A DNA stretch of 64,000 nt from Roridomyces roridus (GCA_029378245.1 JARKIF010000021.1:682001-746000); one strand, 5' to 3'. Positions 1 to 11,749 are shown, counted from the stretch's first letter. Numbers and translations are program-made. Notes: a model not told the origin generated them from the letters alone.

Positions 1-504
1 CTGCGAGAAGACAGTCATTCGGCCCCAGAGTGCCGGATGCGAGCAAGGATGACCTGGGGAGACAGCACAGAACTGAGAAATGACCACCCTTGCCCGCCGC
101 GTCCTCGGACATCGATGACTATTTATCTATGCGCTCGGAGCGCTCCTAACTGCCTGCCTAACTCTCGCACGTGACGACCGCTTCCTCAAGATTCAGCACA
201 CAAGTCTGGCTTAGAATTCCAGGGCTGAGAAGCCGCCGTCAAGGACAACATACAGCTGGTGCGGAGAGAAACCTCCCCAGTCCATGTTCGCCAGAAGAAA
301 AAAGACCTACTTCTCCTTCGAATTCCAAGCAGGAACGCAAGCCAATCTTCTTTGTCAGGTCCTAGGAGTCGAAGTCGGACGGCGACGCAGTGAGCCTTGG
401 ACTCGCATGCGCGAGCTTGTTGTCCGCTCTTTCGCTTCGACCGACCCCTTCTGGTATCCCTTGTACTCAGAAACGCGGACTCCTAACCCACTAGCCTGAA
501 TTTC
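1..504. other. Gene-poor left edge
   Basis: No coding region with codon bias, signal peptide or family motif was recognised here. It is the 5' flank of the secreted protein gene that starts at 562. Confidence 0.5.
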
Positions 505-512
505 TATATAAA
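505..512 (+). promoter_or_regulatory. TATA box of the ricin-B-like gene
   Basis: TATATAAA lies 50 nt before the ATG at 562, the normal spacing for strongly transcribed secreted-protein genes in this window. Confidence 0.6.
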
Positions 513-561
513 CCCCAACGGTGCGCATCCACTCCCCAGTCATCCAGATTCTACTCATCCA

Positions 562-1279
562 ATGAAGTTCAGCGCCTTCGCCCTCGTCCCCCTCGCAGCC
601 GTTCTCGCCAACGCCCAAAAGGTAGGGCGCAGCTTGCCAAATACTCGCTGATAACTAACTCCCTGCTAGTTCAAGTTCTGTAACGTCGGCCAACAAGGTT
701 GCGCGTACACCAACGATGTCAGCGACGACACCGATCGCAACGTCCTCCTCCTCACCAACGATACCACGGCTCCCAACCAGAACGTGAGTTGTCCTTTCAG
801 TTGTATGGCGGTGCCTGATGTAATTCTGTGGGCAGTGGGTCAAGTACAGCCCGTCGGGCGAGAACATAATTGTGCACAACGCCAACACCGACCAGTTCCT
901 CACTGTGTACCGCGCCCCCAAGCCCGTACGCACTCACCTGTCTGCTATCGACTTGTTTCCTGAGACTTTACCTAGATGCAAGTGATCACCAGCGGACACG
1001 GTCCCTCCACGTTTATCGTTCTTTGCGGCAATGGCCAGTGCCAGGCAAATCACCATTTCTTCTCGATATATAAGCTGTTTATTGAATTTTTATTTTCAGA
1101 TTAGCGACCGGAACTCAAGCATGTGTCTCGAGGCTGGTGTCAACAAATTGGTGAACTCTTTCTACCTCTTCCAATTTGGTCGTTCCCTTTGCCTGACTGT
1201 CCCAACTCAGGTTGTGTTGAAGAATTGCACCAGCCCTCCGCTGCTCAACCAGCTTTGGGAGTTTGATGCGCCCAATTGA
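562..1279 (+). CDS. Small secreted protein, ricin-B-like beta-trefoil
   Basis: Spliced gene. The first exon (562-621) encodes a signal peptide that starts MKFSAFALVPLAAVLANAQ. Introns are seen at 622-669, 784-835 and 926-975. A further intron before about 1103 is needed because the exon-4 frame otherwise meets a stop; its exact borders are unsure. The mature part has two features of QxW/ricin-type beta-trefoil domains: a Cys-Leu-x-Ala-Gly segment (MCLEAG) and a C-terminal NQLWEF, which resembles the QxW motif. About 150 residues is right for one trefoil unit. Function is inferred as a secreted carbohydrate-binding protein. The beta-trefoil assignment rests on motifs only and should be read as probable. 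Confidence 0.65.
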
Positions 1280-1410
1280 AGCGCTCAGGTTTCGGATAGA
1301 CTTGACGGAATGGCGGCGGGATCGATTTCACAGTGCTTACAAGGCCAGGTCAATGAGTCACAGTACTGTGTAGTGCATAAAAAATCCGGCCGTTCTGCAT
1401 CGTGGTCAAA

Positions 1411-2445
1411 TTATATCGTCTGTCTAAACCTCGGCCCATCTTCGGTCTTGAGCGTCCTCAGCATCGTCTCTCTCAGCGTCTCCGGCTTGAAGTCAAACTT
1501 GGTGTTATCAAGCGGCTCGTTGACCGTCACCAGCCCAGAAGACCCAACTTGCCATCGAACCGCCCATAGAAGCTCATCGTACTCGTCCCCGCGTTGACGC
1601 GCCTCCTCCTGCTTCTCGATAGCCACCGTCGGATCGTGGTATGTGACTCTATATTTCACGCCCTGGACATCCTCCAGCAGGGTGATGAGTTGCGCGAAAG
1701 TCATATGGTCCCCACGGACGCAGAGTTGGCGACGAGACGTTCCTTGAGGGAACGGGAGGAGGACCGAATCGACGGTGTACCGCACTATGCTGAAGTCAAG
1801 TCAAGACTCTATTAGTAAACAACAACGGGAACCAACGAAGAACGCACTCTTCGAGAGCAGTAACAGAAATCTCCGCCTCGGGCGTACCATACGCCTCCAC
1901 AACGTGGTTCTCCACATCGATCCCACAAATCTTGCTATACGCCCACTGAGAGAACTGACCCGTCACGATCAGCGTGTATCGAAAGTCAGAGTGCGTTTTT
2001 GCGGTGGCGGCGAGGTGATTGCGAGTGACGATTCGATCGCGGAAGAAGCGCAGATTTTGTACATCCGCTCGGTCAAAGTCGATGCCGAATTCGGACGGGT
2101 AGAAGTGCCGGACACCGGCTGCGACGGCCGCCTCAATCATTGCCGGCTGAAGGCGTTGGAAGGTGTTGCCGGCGAGTGAGATGACGACGTCGAACCCTGT
2201 TTGGTGTAAATACACGTGGTCTGGCTTGAATTACCATCCTTACCTTGATAGCACTTGTAATCGAGGAAGGACCCCACAACGATCTCGACGCCGCCCTTCT
2301 TTGCGTCTTCAAATTTATGCGCCTTGGAGGGATCGGCCAAGATGCCGATACGCCCGAAACGGGAACGCTGTCGCAGGAACTCTTTGACCAACGGCGCTCC
2401 GACGGAGCCACTCGCGCCGATGACGAGAACAGAAGGTGCGGCCAT
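1411..2445 (-). CDS. NmrA-like / isoflavone-reductase-like NAD(P)-binding protein
   Basis: Three exons: 2445-2244, 2196 to about 1850, and about 1790-1411. The first splice restores ...CYQ-G-FDVV. The N-terminus VLVIGASGSVGAPLV is the glycine-rich Rossmann loop (GxSGxxG). VVISLAGN and HFYPSEFG are hallmarks of the phenylcoumaran benzylic ether reductase / isoflavone reductase-like branch of the NmrA family, where they line the NADPH and substrate clefts. The family reduces small aromatic or ether substrates with NADPH in the cytosol, or acts as a redox-sensing regulator; the substrate here cannot be told. Length is about 310 residues, normal for the family. No frame breaks were seen. It is divergent from no neighbour and stands alone. 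Confidence 0.85.
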
Positions 2446-5400
2446 CCGGTTGAAAGTATGAGCGAGGGAGAAAGTGATGTTGCTGAACGTCGCTGCGAAT
2501 TAAATACCCGGTGGTCTCGGGCTTCTGCGATCAATCCTGACAGAGAGCAGTAGTCATGTGTTAGGGAAGCCCGTTCCACCCGACTCGCGTGCAGCGAGGT
2601 GCAGCGTCACTGGCTGATACCCAGTCTTACTCAGCCAGAGCCAAATTTATCGGGCGCTCTGTAAGCTCGTTAGCTTTGCTGGAGAAGCGAATCGGGATTG
2701 ATTACCAACTTGCCAGTTGAATTGAGAGTCGAAGAGGGCTTGAACACGGATAGCTGAGACCGATTCTTGTACATGGTGATTAACTTGGTTACGATGGAGT
2801 GGGCGCTCTTTCAGTGTCTAGGCTGCGTCGAAACACCACGGTGAAGTTGCCTACCGTACAAGAAGTCGACAAGAGGCCACTTCCCCGGCCCCGTGTTGCC
2901 TAGTTGCAATCTGAAAATAGTTTCAAAGAGAAACTGCGCTGAAACATACACAATTCAAATAGCTCCCGGCGCGTGCCGTCCGAGACCATTCACTCGAGTT
3001 CAATTTTTGAAAATGAAGAAGATCGTAAATCCACCATAGCCGACGTTCTGCAGCGTCGAGTAGAATGTTAATCTATACCCGCGCCCCTGCTGGTTCCGGG
3101 AGCTTTCCGACCGAATACAAAGCTGCTTGGATTTGGATGCCGGATTTCAAGATGTATCAGGGACGGACATACACACTGCATGAGTAAGCAAAGTGCTTAA
3201 CATCGAGGGCTGTGGTGTGCGACACGTCTTGCGACCCATAGCGTGTCCACTCTCAGGTAACAATATTACAGATCCGCGAAGATACGGTGTATGAAGTATA
3301 GCGTACCGGAGTGTAACTTGAATCGTCCAAAACGGTGCACACAGAGGAGGTTTACGGATGCTGTCATCGAGGGTTGTGGTGTGCGATACCACCCAGGCAC
3401 ATCGTGTGGTTGTCGTGCGGCCTATTGAGTGTGAGAATAGAACATAGCACCTTGAACTGCTGGCCTGTGATCGTCCGGACAGCGACTGTGTAATGTCAAC
3501 GGACGGACGCCATACATTATTCATTTCCGGGGCGAGCGGTGCACTGTAGCACGGTTAGCTCACCGGACGGAGAAATTCGTGAGCGCACTTGTTTCGTTGG
3601 GATGTATCTATGCGAAACAAGGGTACAAAAAAGACGCCCTGGTAGACATTATCAACCTGGGAAAAGTGAGTGCAAGTGGACAGACGAACAATGTCCCTCG
3701 GAGACTCGCCCTGGCGGCCCAGTGACTCCCGGAGGGGCGCAGATGGATCATAGCCCTGATTCACATCGCGATCTCGCAAAGTAGGTAGGGAAATTGCACA
3801 TACCCTTTGGAGGCTGCGTTACGCGGAGCGCCCAAGTGTTAGTAGCCCGCCCCTGGCGATAAAGATATGTGCGTACTCGGATTCAGTCCTTTGTAAGAGA
3901 TTTATAACATCATCCCGAAGACTTGAAACTGCGCATTCATTTCTGGGAAGTTCGTGGCGGAAGTTGAGAGACGTGGAGCGCTACAGAACCACCATCCGCA
4001 GTTAGGAACAAGTGAAAGATCTAGAGTAGCAGCTTTTTTTGACGTTTCATGCTGCAAGTCGAAGATCCAAGTGGACGCCCCTGGAGGAATGCCAAGCGGA
4101 GATGACCAGGTGTCGCGTCCCCGGTGGTTCACGAGTCTGGCGGCGGAGAGAGCAAGCACAGAGCTTCAAAAGTAATTGTGTGAATCGTCCATGGCGGTGA
4201 GAAGCAAGCCTTGGTGATGTGTTTGGCCTCGCTTGACATATCAGACTTGATGCGCGGCGCTGATCCGCCGTTGATCACACTCCTTCTCCTTTCAACCTGA
4301 TCTTTTTTCGCCAAGATATGGTCATGGCATCTCAACTAGTATCCCTTCCACTCCGTCAAAGGTTCCCGGCGCCCGGAGTTCAGCCGCAACGGTTCAGTCT
4401 TAACGGTGATGGACTTGCAACACTAGTAGCGTCAATTGAATTCGACTGATATCGCAGAATCCAGCTCCGTTGCTGTCCCCACCCGGTGAGCAAATGAATC
4501 CCACCTCGGGCTCATTGCAAGCAAGATACAAAGTCAACCAATACGTTCAGCATGATGCGTGCTCGTCCCGTTCGTCCCTTGGTTCCTTTCTATTGCTCTG
4601 GAATGCCGCAGTTCAAAGGGAGTATGTGCCTGTGAATTAATTAATCACAAGGAGGCATCTGCCAACCTGGTTCGCTCACACACAAGAATGCCAACCGGTA
4701 GCTGGCAAGTCAGCATCAGGACCTTTCAATCATATTTTCAGCCGACTGCTCAGCGCACTGAGTGAATTGATATCATGAGTTATCATCGAGAATTGAGATC
4801 TCAGTCATTGCGGATTCTTGACTAGGACTCCGTCGCTGTCTGTCGCTCCGAGGTGGTCTGCACCCACTGGTGTTTGAGAGGAGGTCTAGACTCTGGATCT
4901 TGATTTGATGGCCGGCCCAAGCACAACGATCAATTCTGAATTGATACGGCGTTTCAACAAACGAGAAAGCACGCCTAGTTCGCAACGTGCAATAATAGGC
5001 AACGGCGGCGGCAGGGAGCGGAACAGTTCCTGGATCGTCCTGCCTCTTCTCTGGAACTCCGAGTCTCCGACGAAAGGACGGACAAGTTAAGGGCCCGAGA
5101 TCTGACGCAGCCTCAGGCAGTGCTCGACTGTATTCAGTGCGTTTCGATCTGTTTCTGGGACGACAGGCTTTGGCGACGCCTATTCCATTTCACTAGCAAT
5201 TTCCCCTTCTCGAATGGTCTCCCTCGAGCTCCCAACTAAAGTTGAAACTGGATCGAATTTGGTTCCATAGAGCTATAGCCAGCTTGCAATTGAGCGTCTG
5301 CTATGAAATGGCGGTCATCTCTTGGTTCAATTCAACGTTGTTTTTACGGTTATCGGGCTGTCTCATAGACATGATACGCGCCGAGCGGTCATTCTATCCC

Positions 5401-5470
5401 GAACTGGACTCGTATTCTTGGCTCTGGATTCACTCGCCATTATTGTCTTGACCTAATTTTTGTTCAAGAC
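2446..5470. other. About 3 kb without a recognisable gene
   Basis: Many short open frames occur on both strands but none has a signal peptide, a domain motif, or frames that can be joined by plausible introns. A 25-bp imperfect direct repeat (CATCGAGGGYTGTGGTGTGC) occurs at about 3203 and 3366. This may hold degenerate repeats whose family I could not identify. Confidence 0.45.
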
Positions 5471-5502
5471 AGCGGAGACTCTCCGCTGACTCAGTCAGCG
5501 GA
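5471..5502. repeat. Two abutting palindromes with a bZIP-type core
   Basis: AGCGGAGACTCTCCGCT (5471-5487) overlaps TCCGCTGACTCAGTCAGCGG (5482-5501; a base at 5502 completes it). Both are near-perfect dyads. The second contains TGACTCA, the core site of Gcn4/AP-1-type bZIP factors. It lies about 350 nt before the gene at 5849. Binding by a factor is only an inference. Confidence 0.45.
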
Positions 5503-5802
5503 TGTAGCATCATGCACCAGTTCCATATTCGCCCCGCACCGTCAGACACACCAGAAATGATAGATTAAACAAGGTTTGGCTGTTACAAGTTGGAATTCAC
5601 CGTTCGGATATGTGGTTGGTCTCCTGCTGAGTTCGCTCTCTGCGTGATGCTGTCTCGCAGACTGCGGAGCCTGAAAATGGCTAAATGAAAACTTCCAATA
5701 CAGAATCACTGCTGGAGTGTCAAGCGAAGCGTACAATCGTTATCTCAGACCAACGGCGTCTATCCCCGTCTCCCATCATCAGTATCACCGGTACCGGGCA
5801 AA

Positions 5803-5809
5803 TATAAAA
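5803..5809 (+). promoter_or_regulatory. TATA box of gene 5849
   Basis: TATAAAA lies 46 nt before the ATG at 5849 and supports that start. Confidence 0.55.
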
Positions 5810-5848
5810 GGTCTGTTCTTCGCTGCAGCGAAGCATACCGATCAAGCC

Positions 5849-6744
5849 ATGTTTCCACCTTTCGAACATCCTTCACAGTTCTACCCGGGCCTCATTGTTT
5901 GGTGCGACCCAAACAGCTACGAGATGGATATTTCCACCCTGGCACACGACGAGCCCTACGATCAGAGAAAGGCGCGTGAACTGCGACCATGTTTGGTCGT
6001 GGCTGTCGACTACAACACACAGACGTTCCAAGTCGCTCGTCTGTGCGCAACACAGGTCGGTATCAGTACATATTTCTCCGAGTCGATTTCTCACTCGATT
6101 TCTCATCCAGCCTTCGGACACGCGTCGATGGGTGCGCGTGGATACCACCCCGACTATTACTTGGCGCCTGCCGAACGCCTGGCTTTGGGTTGGCACGCCC
6201 CCGACCGTCGCGATGGTTCTCAACAATCCCAAGGTGATGCACCCTCACAAAGACACAGCCTACACGGAAAACCCCGTCGCCTCGTCAAACCTCCAGAATT
6301 ATTGGATACACCGGCAAAACTACATTGAACGACGGCAGATGGGCGGTAGGTGCCAGCCCCGAGGCGCTTCTTATAAATATCCACGAATTCGAACTGACCA
6401 ATGGGTCAACAGGCAGTGGAACTGCTTTCGGGCACCACCACCACCAGCCCGGGGTCGCAGGTCCCAGTTCAGGGCGTATGCCGAGATACCCAGCACCTCC
6501 TGCTCGGCAGTATACCCCCGGCCCCCCGGGCGGCGACAGTGGGAACACGACCACGACTGTGTTCAACCAGATTCCTTCGTACGTCAGTGCGGGGACGTTC
6601 AACTCGGTTTCTCCACAGCCTGTCGTGGTCCCGGCGGGTTTCACAGAGACCCATCCTGGAGTAGAGGGTTGGTTCAGGAATCCGCAGACGGGGTGGTTTT
6701 GGCATGCGAGTGAAGGACTACGAGCGCCGAATTCGCGGGGGTGA
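5849..6744 (+). CDS. Uncharacterised protein, possible SH3-like/MazF-like fold at N-terminus
   Basis: Four exons give one clean frame of about 236 residues: 5849-6055, 6111-6233, 6297-6345 and 6413-6744, with introns of 55, 63 and 67 nt. The N-terminal half has the order FYPGLIVWC, RPCLVVAVD, FQVARLCAT and RLPNAWLWVG. The first three resemble the strand pattern of PemK/MazF-type barrels (GDIVWV..., RPALVV..., VVVAPLT). That is a weak visual likeness, not a family assignment, and no signal peptide is present. The C-terminal half is low-complexity, rich in Pro, Gly, Ser and Thr with an HHHH run, and ends in an aromatic patch (GWFRNPQTGWFWHA). I do not know its function. A TATA box and the exact reading-frame restoration by all three introns make the gene itself likely real. 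Confidence 0.6.
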
Positions 6745-7829
6745 TGGGTGGATTGATTGACCATAAAAGCTTGGACTTGCAAAATCACTTGAACCTTGTA
6801 CTTTCATCGTATTTTACGGTTTGTAACACGTTAATGTAATGGCAGGGATGAGTTTCGTCCAATTCAAAGACTGATGCGGCCATAGTCTGTAGTTGATCGC
6901 GAGCCATTGATGATTGACGGAATGTCGTAATTTGTTGAGTTTCAAAATCAGATCACTGTGCTGTTCGACTCAGCTGGCTGTCCTCTCCCCTCGCCTCCCA
7001 CCACGCGTAAAACCGCGCGTCCGCGAACGGAGTACATAAAGTCACCATATGGGACCCTCATACGACACTCTTGCTGGCCTACTTCCCTCATTATGGCGCT
7101 CTGGAAGCCGGCTTCACCCAACGACATCCGCACCTGCATCCAACCCAGAATGGTCTCAAATGCCCCACGTTGACGCTCAGGGATCTTATTCAAGCCGTAG
7201 GGAGAATGCGTGGGACCGGGACTCGAGTTCTCGGTGCGTAACAATGCCTTTCGGGTGCCAGTATGCGACTCACTCTTTGCTATCCAGTTTCGAGTCATCC
7301 AGACACACACGGGCTCCGACACCCTCTCTCCAGCGACGCGACCCGGTCTTTATCAACTCCTCGCAGTCTCCTAGGGCTTAACTCGGCCACGTTAGCTGCT
7401 GTCGACGCAGTCGGCACGTCTGAGCACGAATGCTACGCCCTCCTGCCCGCACCGCATTCTCCCGCATGGAGGCCACGCTCCCCGTGTTCCCGACCGCGTC
7501 GCCGTTCCTGTCCACGGCCGATCCTAATGTCGTCGTTTGGTAGTGTGCTACGTCGGCCAGCCCTAAGTAACCACCATGGGAAAAAATCACGACATTCGAT
7601 TCGGGGAGCGGGAGTCGAACCGAACCCACTGGGCCCGTCAATCTTCTTGGAGGGAAGGTCCGAAAGGCATCAACGAACACAGATCGGTTGCAGTGTCGTC
7701 TTTTTCAATCTGGAAATACCGCACTGGTTCAAACCAGAAACATTTCTCAATTCAAAGTATGTACGATTTGTCCCCGAGCAATAATCTAGTCTGCTCTAAA
7801 TCCCAATAGTTGACCAAAAAAGTCTTCGC
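6745..7829. other. Intergenic, one tRNA-like B-box on the minus strand
   Basis: No convincing gene. The minus strand carries GGTTCGACTCC at 7621-7611, followed downstream by a T-rich run. It resembles the SINE family elsewhere in the window, but too little flanking similarity is visible to draw borders. Confidence 0.35.
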
Positions 7830-8345
7830 TCAGACACAGGCGAGGACCCCGTCCTGGTTGGCAATGACGACGTCTGGAAATGAATGGATTCAACTTTCCC
7901 AGCCCAAGTCATATTCAAACCACTTACTCAGATCGATGGAGGTACTGATTACACTAAGATCGCCTTGAGTGCTGCATTCCGCGCTGAGCTCCACTCCGGA
8001 GAATGCGACATCTTGACACGTCGCGTCGAAATCCGACCCGCTGAATTCGTAAAATACAAGTTAGAAGTTACATAGGCATCATTAATGGCCGCTGCGGGCC
8101 ACTTACGCTGCGAGCTCTCCGTTGGTGTTGGTGATACAGGCGTTGAGATCGATGGACGAGGGCGCAGCTGGAACACCTGCAGAATCCTGGCACGTCGCGG
8201 TGAGCTCCAGAGTCCCAACGTCGACGGCAATATCGGTGCAAGTAGCAGAGAAGTTATTGACCGCTGCTGCGCGCTTCTCGATAGGGCCAGCGAGAGCGAC
8301 CGTGACGCAGACGGCGAGGATGACGGAGGAGAGAACGGCTTTCAT
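7830..8345 (-). CDS. Secreted cyanovirin-N homologue (CVNH lectin)
   Basis: Three exons: 8345-8107, 8040-7928 and 7873-7830. The start MKAVLSSVILAVCVTVALAG is a clear signal peptide, followed by a KR site. Two CVNH half-repeats follow. The first has NNFSATCTDI, LELTATCQD and SSIDLNACITNTNG. The second has SDFDATCQDV, VELSAECS and TSIDLNVVIANQDG. These match the family pattern F-x-x-T/A-C-x-D ... L-x-A-x-C ... S-I-D-L-N. CVNH proteins bind mannose- or glucose-type oligosaccharides. Here it is probably exported. Compared with bacterial cyanovirin, two cysteine pairs are only partly kept. The introns restore the frame exactly, and a minus-strand TATAAAAG lies about 60 nt upstream. Confidence 0.85.
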
Positions 8346-8402
8346 AGTGAAGGTTGAAGAAGCTCGGCTTCTGGTTCAGCCTGTTGTTGCTCTGTAGGGC
8401 GC

Positions 8403-8410
8403 CTTTTATA
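8403..8410 (-). promoter_or_regulatory. TATA box of the CVNH gene
   Basis: TATAAAAG on the minus strand, 58 nt before the ATG at 8345. Confidence 0.55.
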
Positions 8411-8989
8411 CCTCCAAGGCCGCTGCGGATTATTTTGAGGGCACATATGTTTCTATCTTCAAAACAATCTGCTACTCCCGCCGCCAAGAACACTGTACAG
8501 CTCTCTGGGAATAGAAAAGCGCCGGGAGGCTGGGAACTTGAGACTGTATTGAACGGAAAATTCTCTCCGTGAGCTCTGAGAGGTGGGTGAACGGCAGTTT
8601 AGCGGGAGTTACTGATTGTGTGAACACATGCAGTCCGCGGTTGCAATACCGACTATTCTTCAGTGCTGTGTCCTCTGACAGACAGTACAAATTCTTGGAA
8701 GCCTTTTCGGCATAACCGTTGTGACGAGGAAATGGAAGCTATATCGACGACTGCCGTGATGGAATGACTTAGGCCTTCTTCCGGTGTTTCCCACCTACAA
8801 TTTATGCTCCCGGACCCAAGTGACTGGTGGATATTTTTGCTCCGCCTGCCATCCCACCAGTTGTGTCGGTACGATGTAGGCCGTGAGTACGAGATTCCTA
8901 TTGAGAAAGATGATACTCGCCGACATGGAACAACGAACACGAAGTTCTGTGCGGGACAAGAGTCCCCGTGGAGGAGTTGGGCCGCAGAG

Positions 8990-9130
8990 CAGCCCTCTCA
9001 AGCGCCACGGGAGTCAAGGGCTTACACTAGGTTGCATGCAGGCCAGAAAAAGTTTAACGGGAAGCTTCATGCTTGGCTGGGGAATCGAACCCCGAGCAGC
9101 CCGGAACCAACACGAGAGGTTGACCGTCAG
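8990..9130 (-). repeat. tRNA-like SINE fragment (minus strand)
   Basis: The minus strand has GGTTCGATTCC at 9091-9081, followed by CCAGCCAAGCATG and then a tract that reads like the SINE tail seen on the plus strand near 22470 (GTGAAACTCCTGTAACATTTTTT-like). A 7-bp acceptor-like pairing (GCATGGC/GCCAAGC, one mismatch) flanks it at 76-nt distance, but D and anticodon arms are not credible. Read as a SINE copy, not a working tRNA. Confidence 0.45.
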
Positions 9131-9940
9131 GTGGATATTGCCATGCTTACTACTGATATCCTGCCCAGACGACCGTGTTCGACGTTGGTAATTGAAATCG
9201 TATGTTACTTACTGTGTCTTCTTCGTCCGTGCGGTTGCTTTCCCATTGTGGATGCTCGGTGGACAGTACAGGATGGATGCCAGCTGGTACTCTTCAAGAC
9301 CCGCTGAAACTCTTTCCAACTACCGAACGGTCAACTCGATCGAAGAGCAAAAAAGAAAATCACGTCTGCGTCATTTTATGCACCACCAGAGAATGGAACT
9401 TGGGTTTATAAGTATGCGATAACTGAGTCTGCCTTGGCGCTGGGTGAAAGGATGAAACTTCAAAGAACTGGATGTTGTTCAGCTAAAAGCGACATCGAAG
9501 TGCATCTGTTATCGTGCGCGGAAAAAAGGCTTGCCGATGTGCCGCGAGACTGGTCATTGATGTGTTGATGCCAACGGCCCACTTGCCCCATGACACCCAC
9601 CTGCCTGATCGTCCACTACTACTTTTGCGACTTGACGACTTCCCAACATCCATGGGAACTCTCGAAGGACTTCCTCAGAAAGCATTTGAAAATTGAAACG
9701 TTCCACCGACGCGGAAGGAACCTGCCAGGCTCGCCAAAAAAATTGTAATCCTGCACTTTCTGCCCCACGAATGTCATTGGACGAATGCTCTGTCAGCGCT
9801 CAGCGCTAGCCTCGCTATTGGGCATCTCTCCCAAACTGCCCTGTGATCCAGCTCCGCCTCGGACTCTTATTTTCACGCCGCCCAAGCCTCGGCCGTCCCC
9901 GCCGAGTCGGTCCGGACTGCTCCAGGCTTGGGTGGGAATC
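9131..9940. other. Intergenic, no gene seen
   Basis: No supported coding region; it contains the upstream flank of the fumarate reductase gene. Confidence 0.4.
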
Positions 9941-9943
9941 TCT

Positions 9944-9950
9944 TATAAAA
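9944..9950 (+). promoter_or_regulatory. TATA box of fumarate reductase copy 1
   Basis: TATAAAA about 100 nt before the ATG at 10045. Confidence 0.45.
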
Positions 9951-10044
9951 AGCACACCATAAACGACCGCCGACGCCCTCCGCCTCTCTCACTACGCGTT
10001 CTCCACTCATCTTGAATCTCTTACGTCTCTTTCCACTGGTAGGC

Positions 10045-11749
10045 ATGGCTTTTCCACGCACCATCGTTGTCGGCGGGGGCTTAGCGGGGCTGAGTGCGAC
10101 TCACACGCTGCTGGAGCGGGGGAAGAGTGTCCTCTTGCTCGACAAGAAACCATCGTGCGTTGCTCAGCTCCTCACCCAGACCATCTTGACTGATGGTTCA
10201 GACTGGGTGGCAATTCGGTCAAAGCGAGCTCGGGCATTAACGGGGCACACACGGCAGCGCAGCAAGCCCTGGGCATCCAGGACAGCGTCGAAGCATAGTG
10301 GGTCTGTCTTTCCTGCCACTTGCCGCCCGGGCTCATTATGTAGCTACACCGACACCGCTGCATCCGCAGGTACCGACCTCGCACGCCCCAAGCTCATCAC
10401 TGCCCTCACATCCAACTCTGCCTCTGCCCTCTCCTGGCTCACAAACGACTTTGGCGTGGATCTCTCCATCGTGTCCCGGCTTGGAGGGCACTCTGCCGCA
10501 CGCACGCACCGCGACAAGTCTGGTGCGCCTGGATGGGCGATTACCGCTGCGTTGATGAAGAAGCTCACGGCGTTGGCTGAAACGGACGGAGCACGGGTGG
10601 AGGTCATCAAGGGTGCCCGGGTGGTGAAGCTCCTCGAAGAAGAGGGAGCTGTCGTCGGTGTCGAGTACGAAACCGGTGCCTCCACTCAGACTGCGCGCGG
10701 GAACGTCATCCTCGCTACAGGGTGCGCCTCCTTCTCTTTATGTACAGTATCACTGAAACAGAAACCGGCAGTGGCTACGCAGCAGACTTTCTCTGCCACC
10801 GGTCTCCTTGCGACCCACCGCCCTGACCTGCTCTCGCTCTCCACGACGAACGGAGACCACGCGACAGGCGACGGCGTCCGGCTAGCCACGTCCCTCACTT
10901 CGCTTGCCCCAGCAGCTCTATGCGACCTCGACCAAGTCCAAGTCCACCCGACGGGCTTCGTAGACCCTGCGAACCCGGCAGCCAAAACCAAGTTCCTGGC
11001 AGCGGAGGCGCTGCGCGGTGTGGGTGGGTTGTTGATTGATGGCAAAGGCGTGCGGTTCGTGGATGAGGTGCAGAGGCGGGATGTCGTTACCAAGGCGATG
11101 CAAAAGGTGGAGGGGGGGGAGGGGAGGGGTCCGGTGAGGCTTGTGTTGAGCGAGGAGGCGGTGGGCGAGGTCAAGAAGCATTGTGCGTTTGTTTTGGTCT
11201 CTTTCTCCTCCCCTTGTTTGACCCAGACAGGCGATTTCTATGTATCCAAGAACCTGATGAAGCGGTACTCTGATGCGAAGGAGTTTTCTGCCGATACGGG
11301 GATCCCGCTTGAGGCTATCGTCGAGACGTTTGCGAGTCATGGCAAGTATGCTTCGGGCGGGGAGGTTGATCCGTTTGGGAAGAGTGCGTTCATTCTTTCT
11401 CTCAAGCAATGGAGCTAACGGAGAAGGCTCGCTGCAGAGACGTTCCACAACGCTACGTATAACCCTGATACGCCGCTGCATGTGGCCATTATCACGCCGG
11501 TGGTGCACTACGTGCGTTGCAGCTCCTTCTCCTTCCCGCCTCTGGAATCTGACCTGAACACAGACGATGGGCGGCCTCTCCATCGACAGCTCGGGACACG
11601 TCCTCTCCTCCTCTTCTGCGCCGATTCCAGGCCTCTTTGCAGCAGGGGAAGTCATTGGCGGTGTACATGGCCAGAATCGTCTCGCGGGGTCTTCTTTGCT
11701 TGAGGCGGTTGTGTTTGGGAGGATTGCGGGGACGAGTGCTGCGGAGTAG
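10045..11749 (+). CDS. FAD-dependent fumarate reductase, copy 1 (one frame break)
   Basis: Soluble Osm1/Frd-type flavoprotein that reduces fumarate to succinate using FAD and helps reoxidise FADH2/NADH. Motifs in order: [13 protein letters not shown] (FAD Rossmann loop), [15 protein letters not shown] (FAD/active-site loop), [12 protein letters not shown] (substrate arginine region), [18 protein letters not shown] (conserved HPTG) and the C-terminal [11 protein letters not shown]...[15 protein letters not shown]...RLAGSSLLE. Introns near 10155-10200, 10291-10345, 10722-10767, 11184-11231, 11383-11446 and 11511-11562 restore the frame. One fault: after the third intron the reading ...GCAGCAGACTTTCTCTGCC has an extra T (10788-10790) compared with the downstream copy (GACTTCTCT), which shifts the frame. 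No alternative acceptor repairs it. The gene is therefore either a recent pseudogene or carries a sequence error. Confidence 0.85.

Noticed and set aside
7560..7680. tRNA or SINE on the minus strand
   Set aside because: Only the B-box and a T-run are recognisable; no further collinearity.
6948..7809. Overlapping short frames on both strands
   Set aside because: No signal peptide, domain or intron logic; codon use does not favour any.
9055..9135. tRNA gene on the minus strand
   Set aside because: A T-arm and 7-bp acceptor-like pairing at 76 nt are present, but the acceptor has a mismatch and no credible D-arm or anticodon stem can be drawn; it fits the SINE family better.
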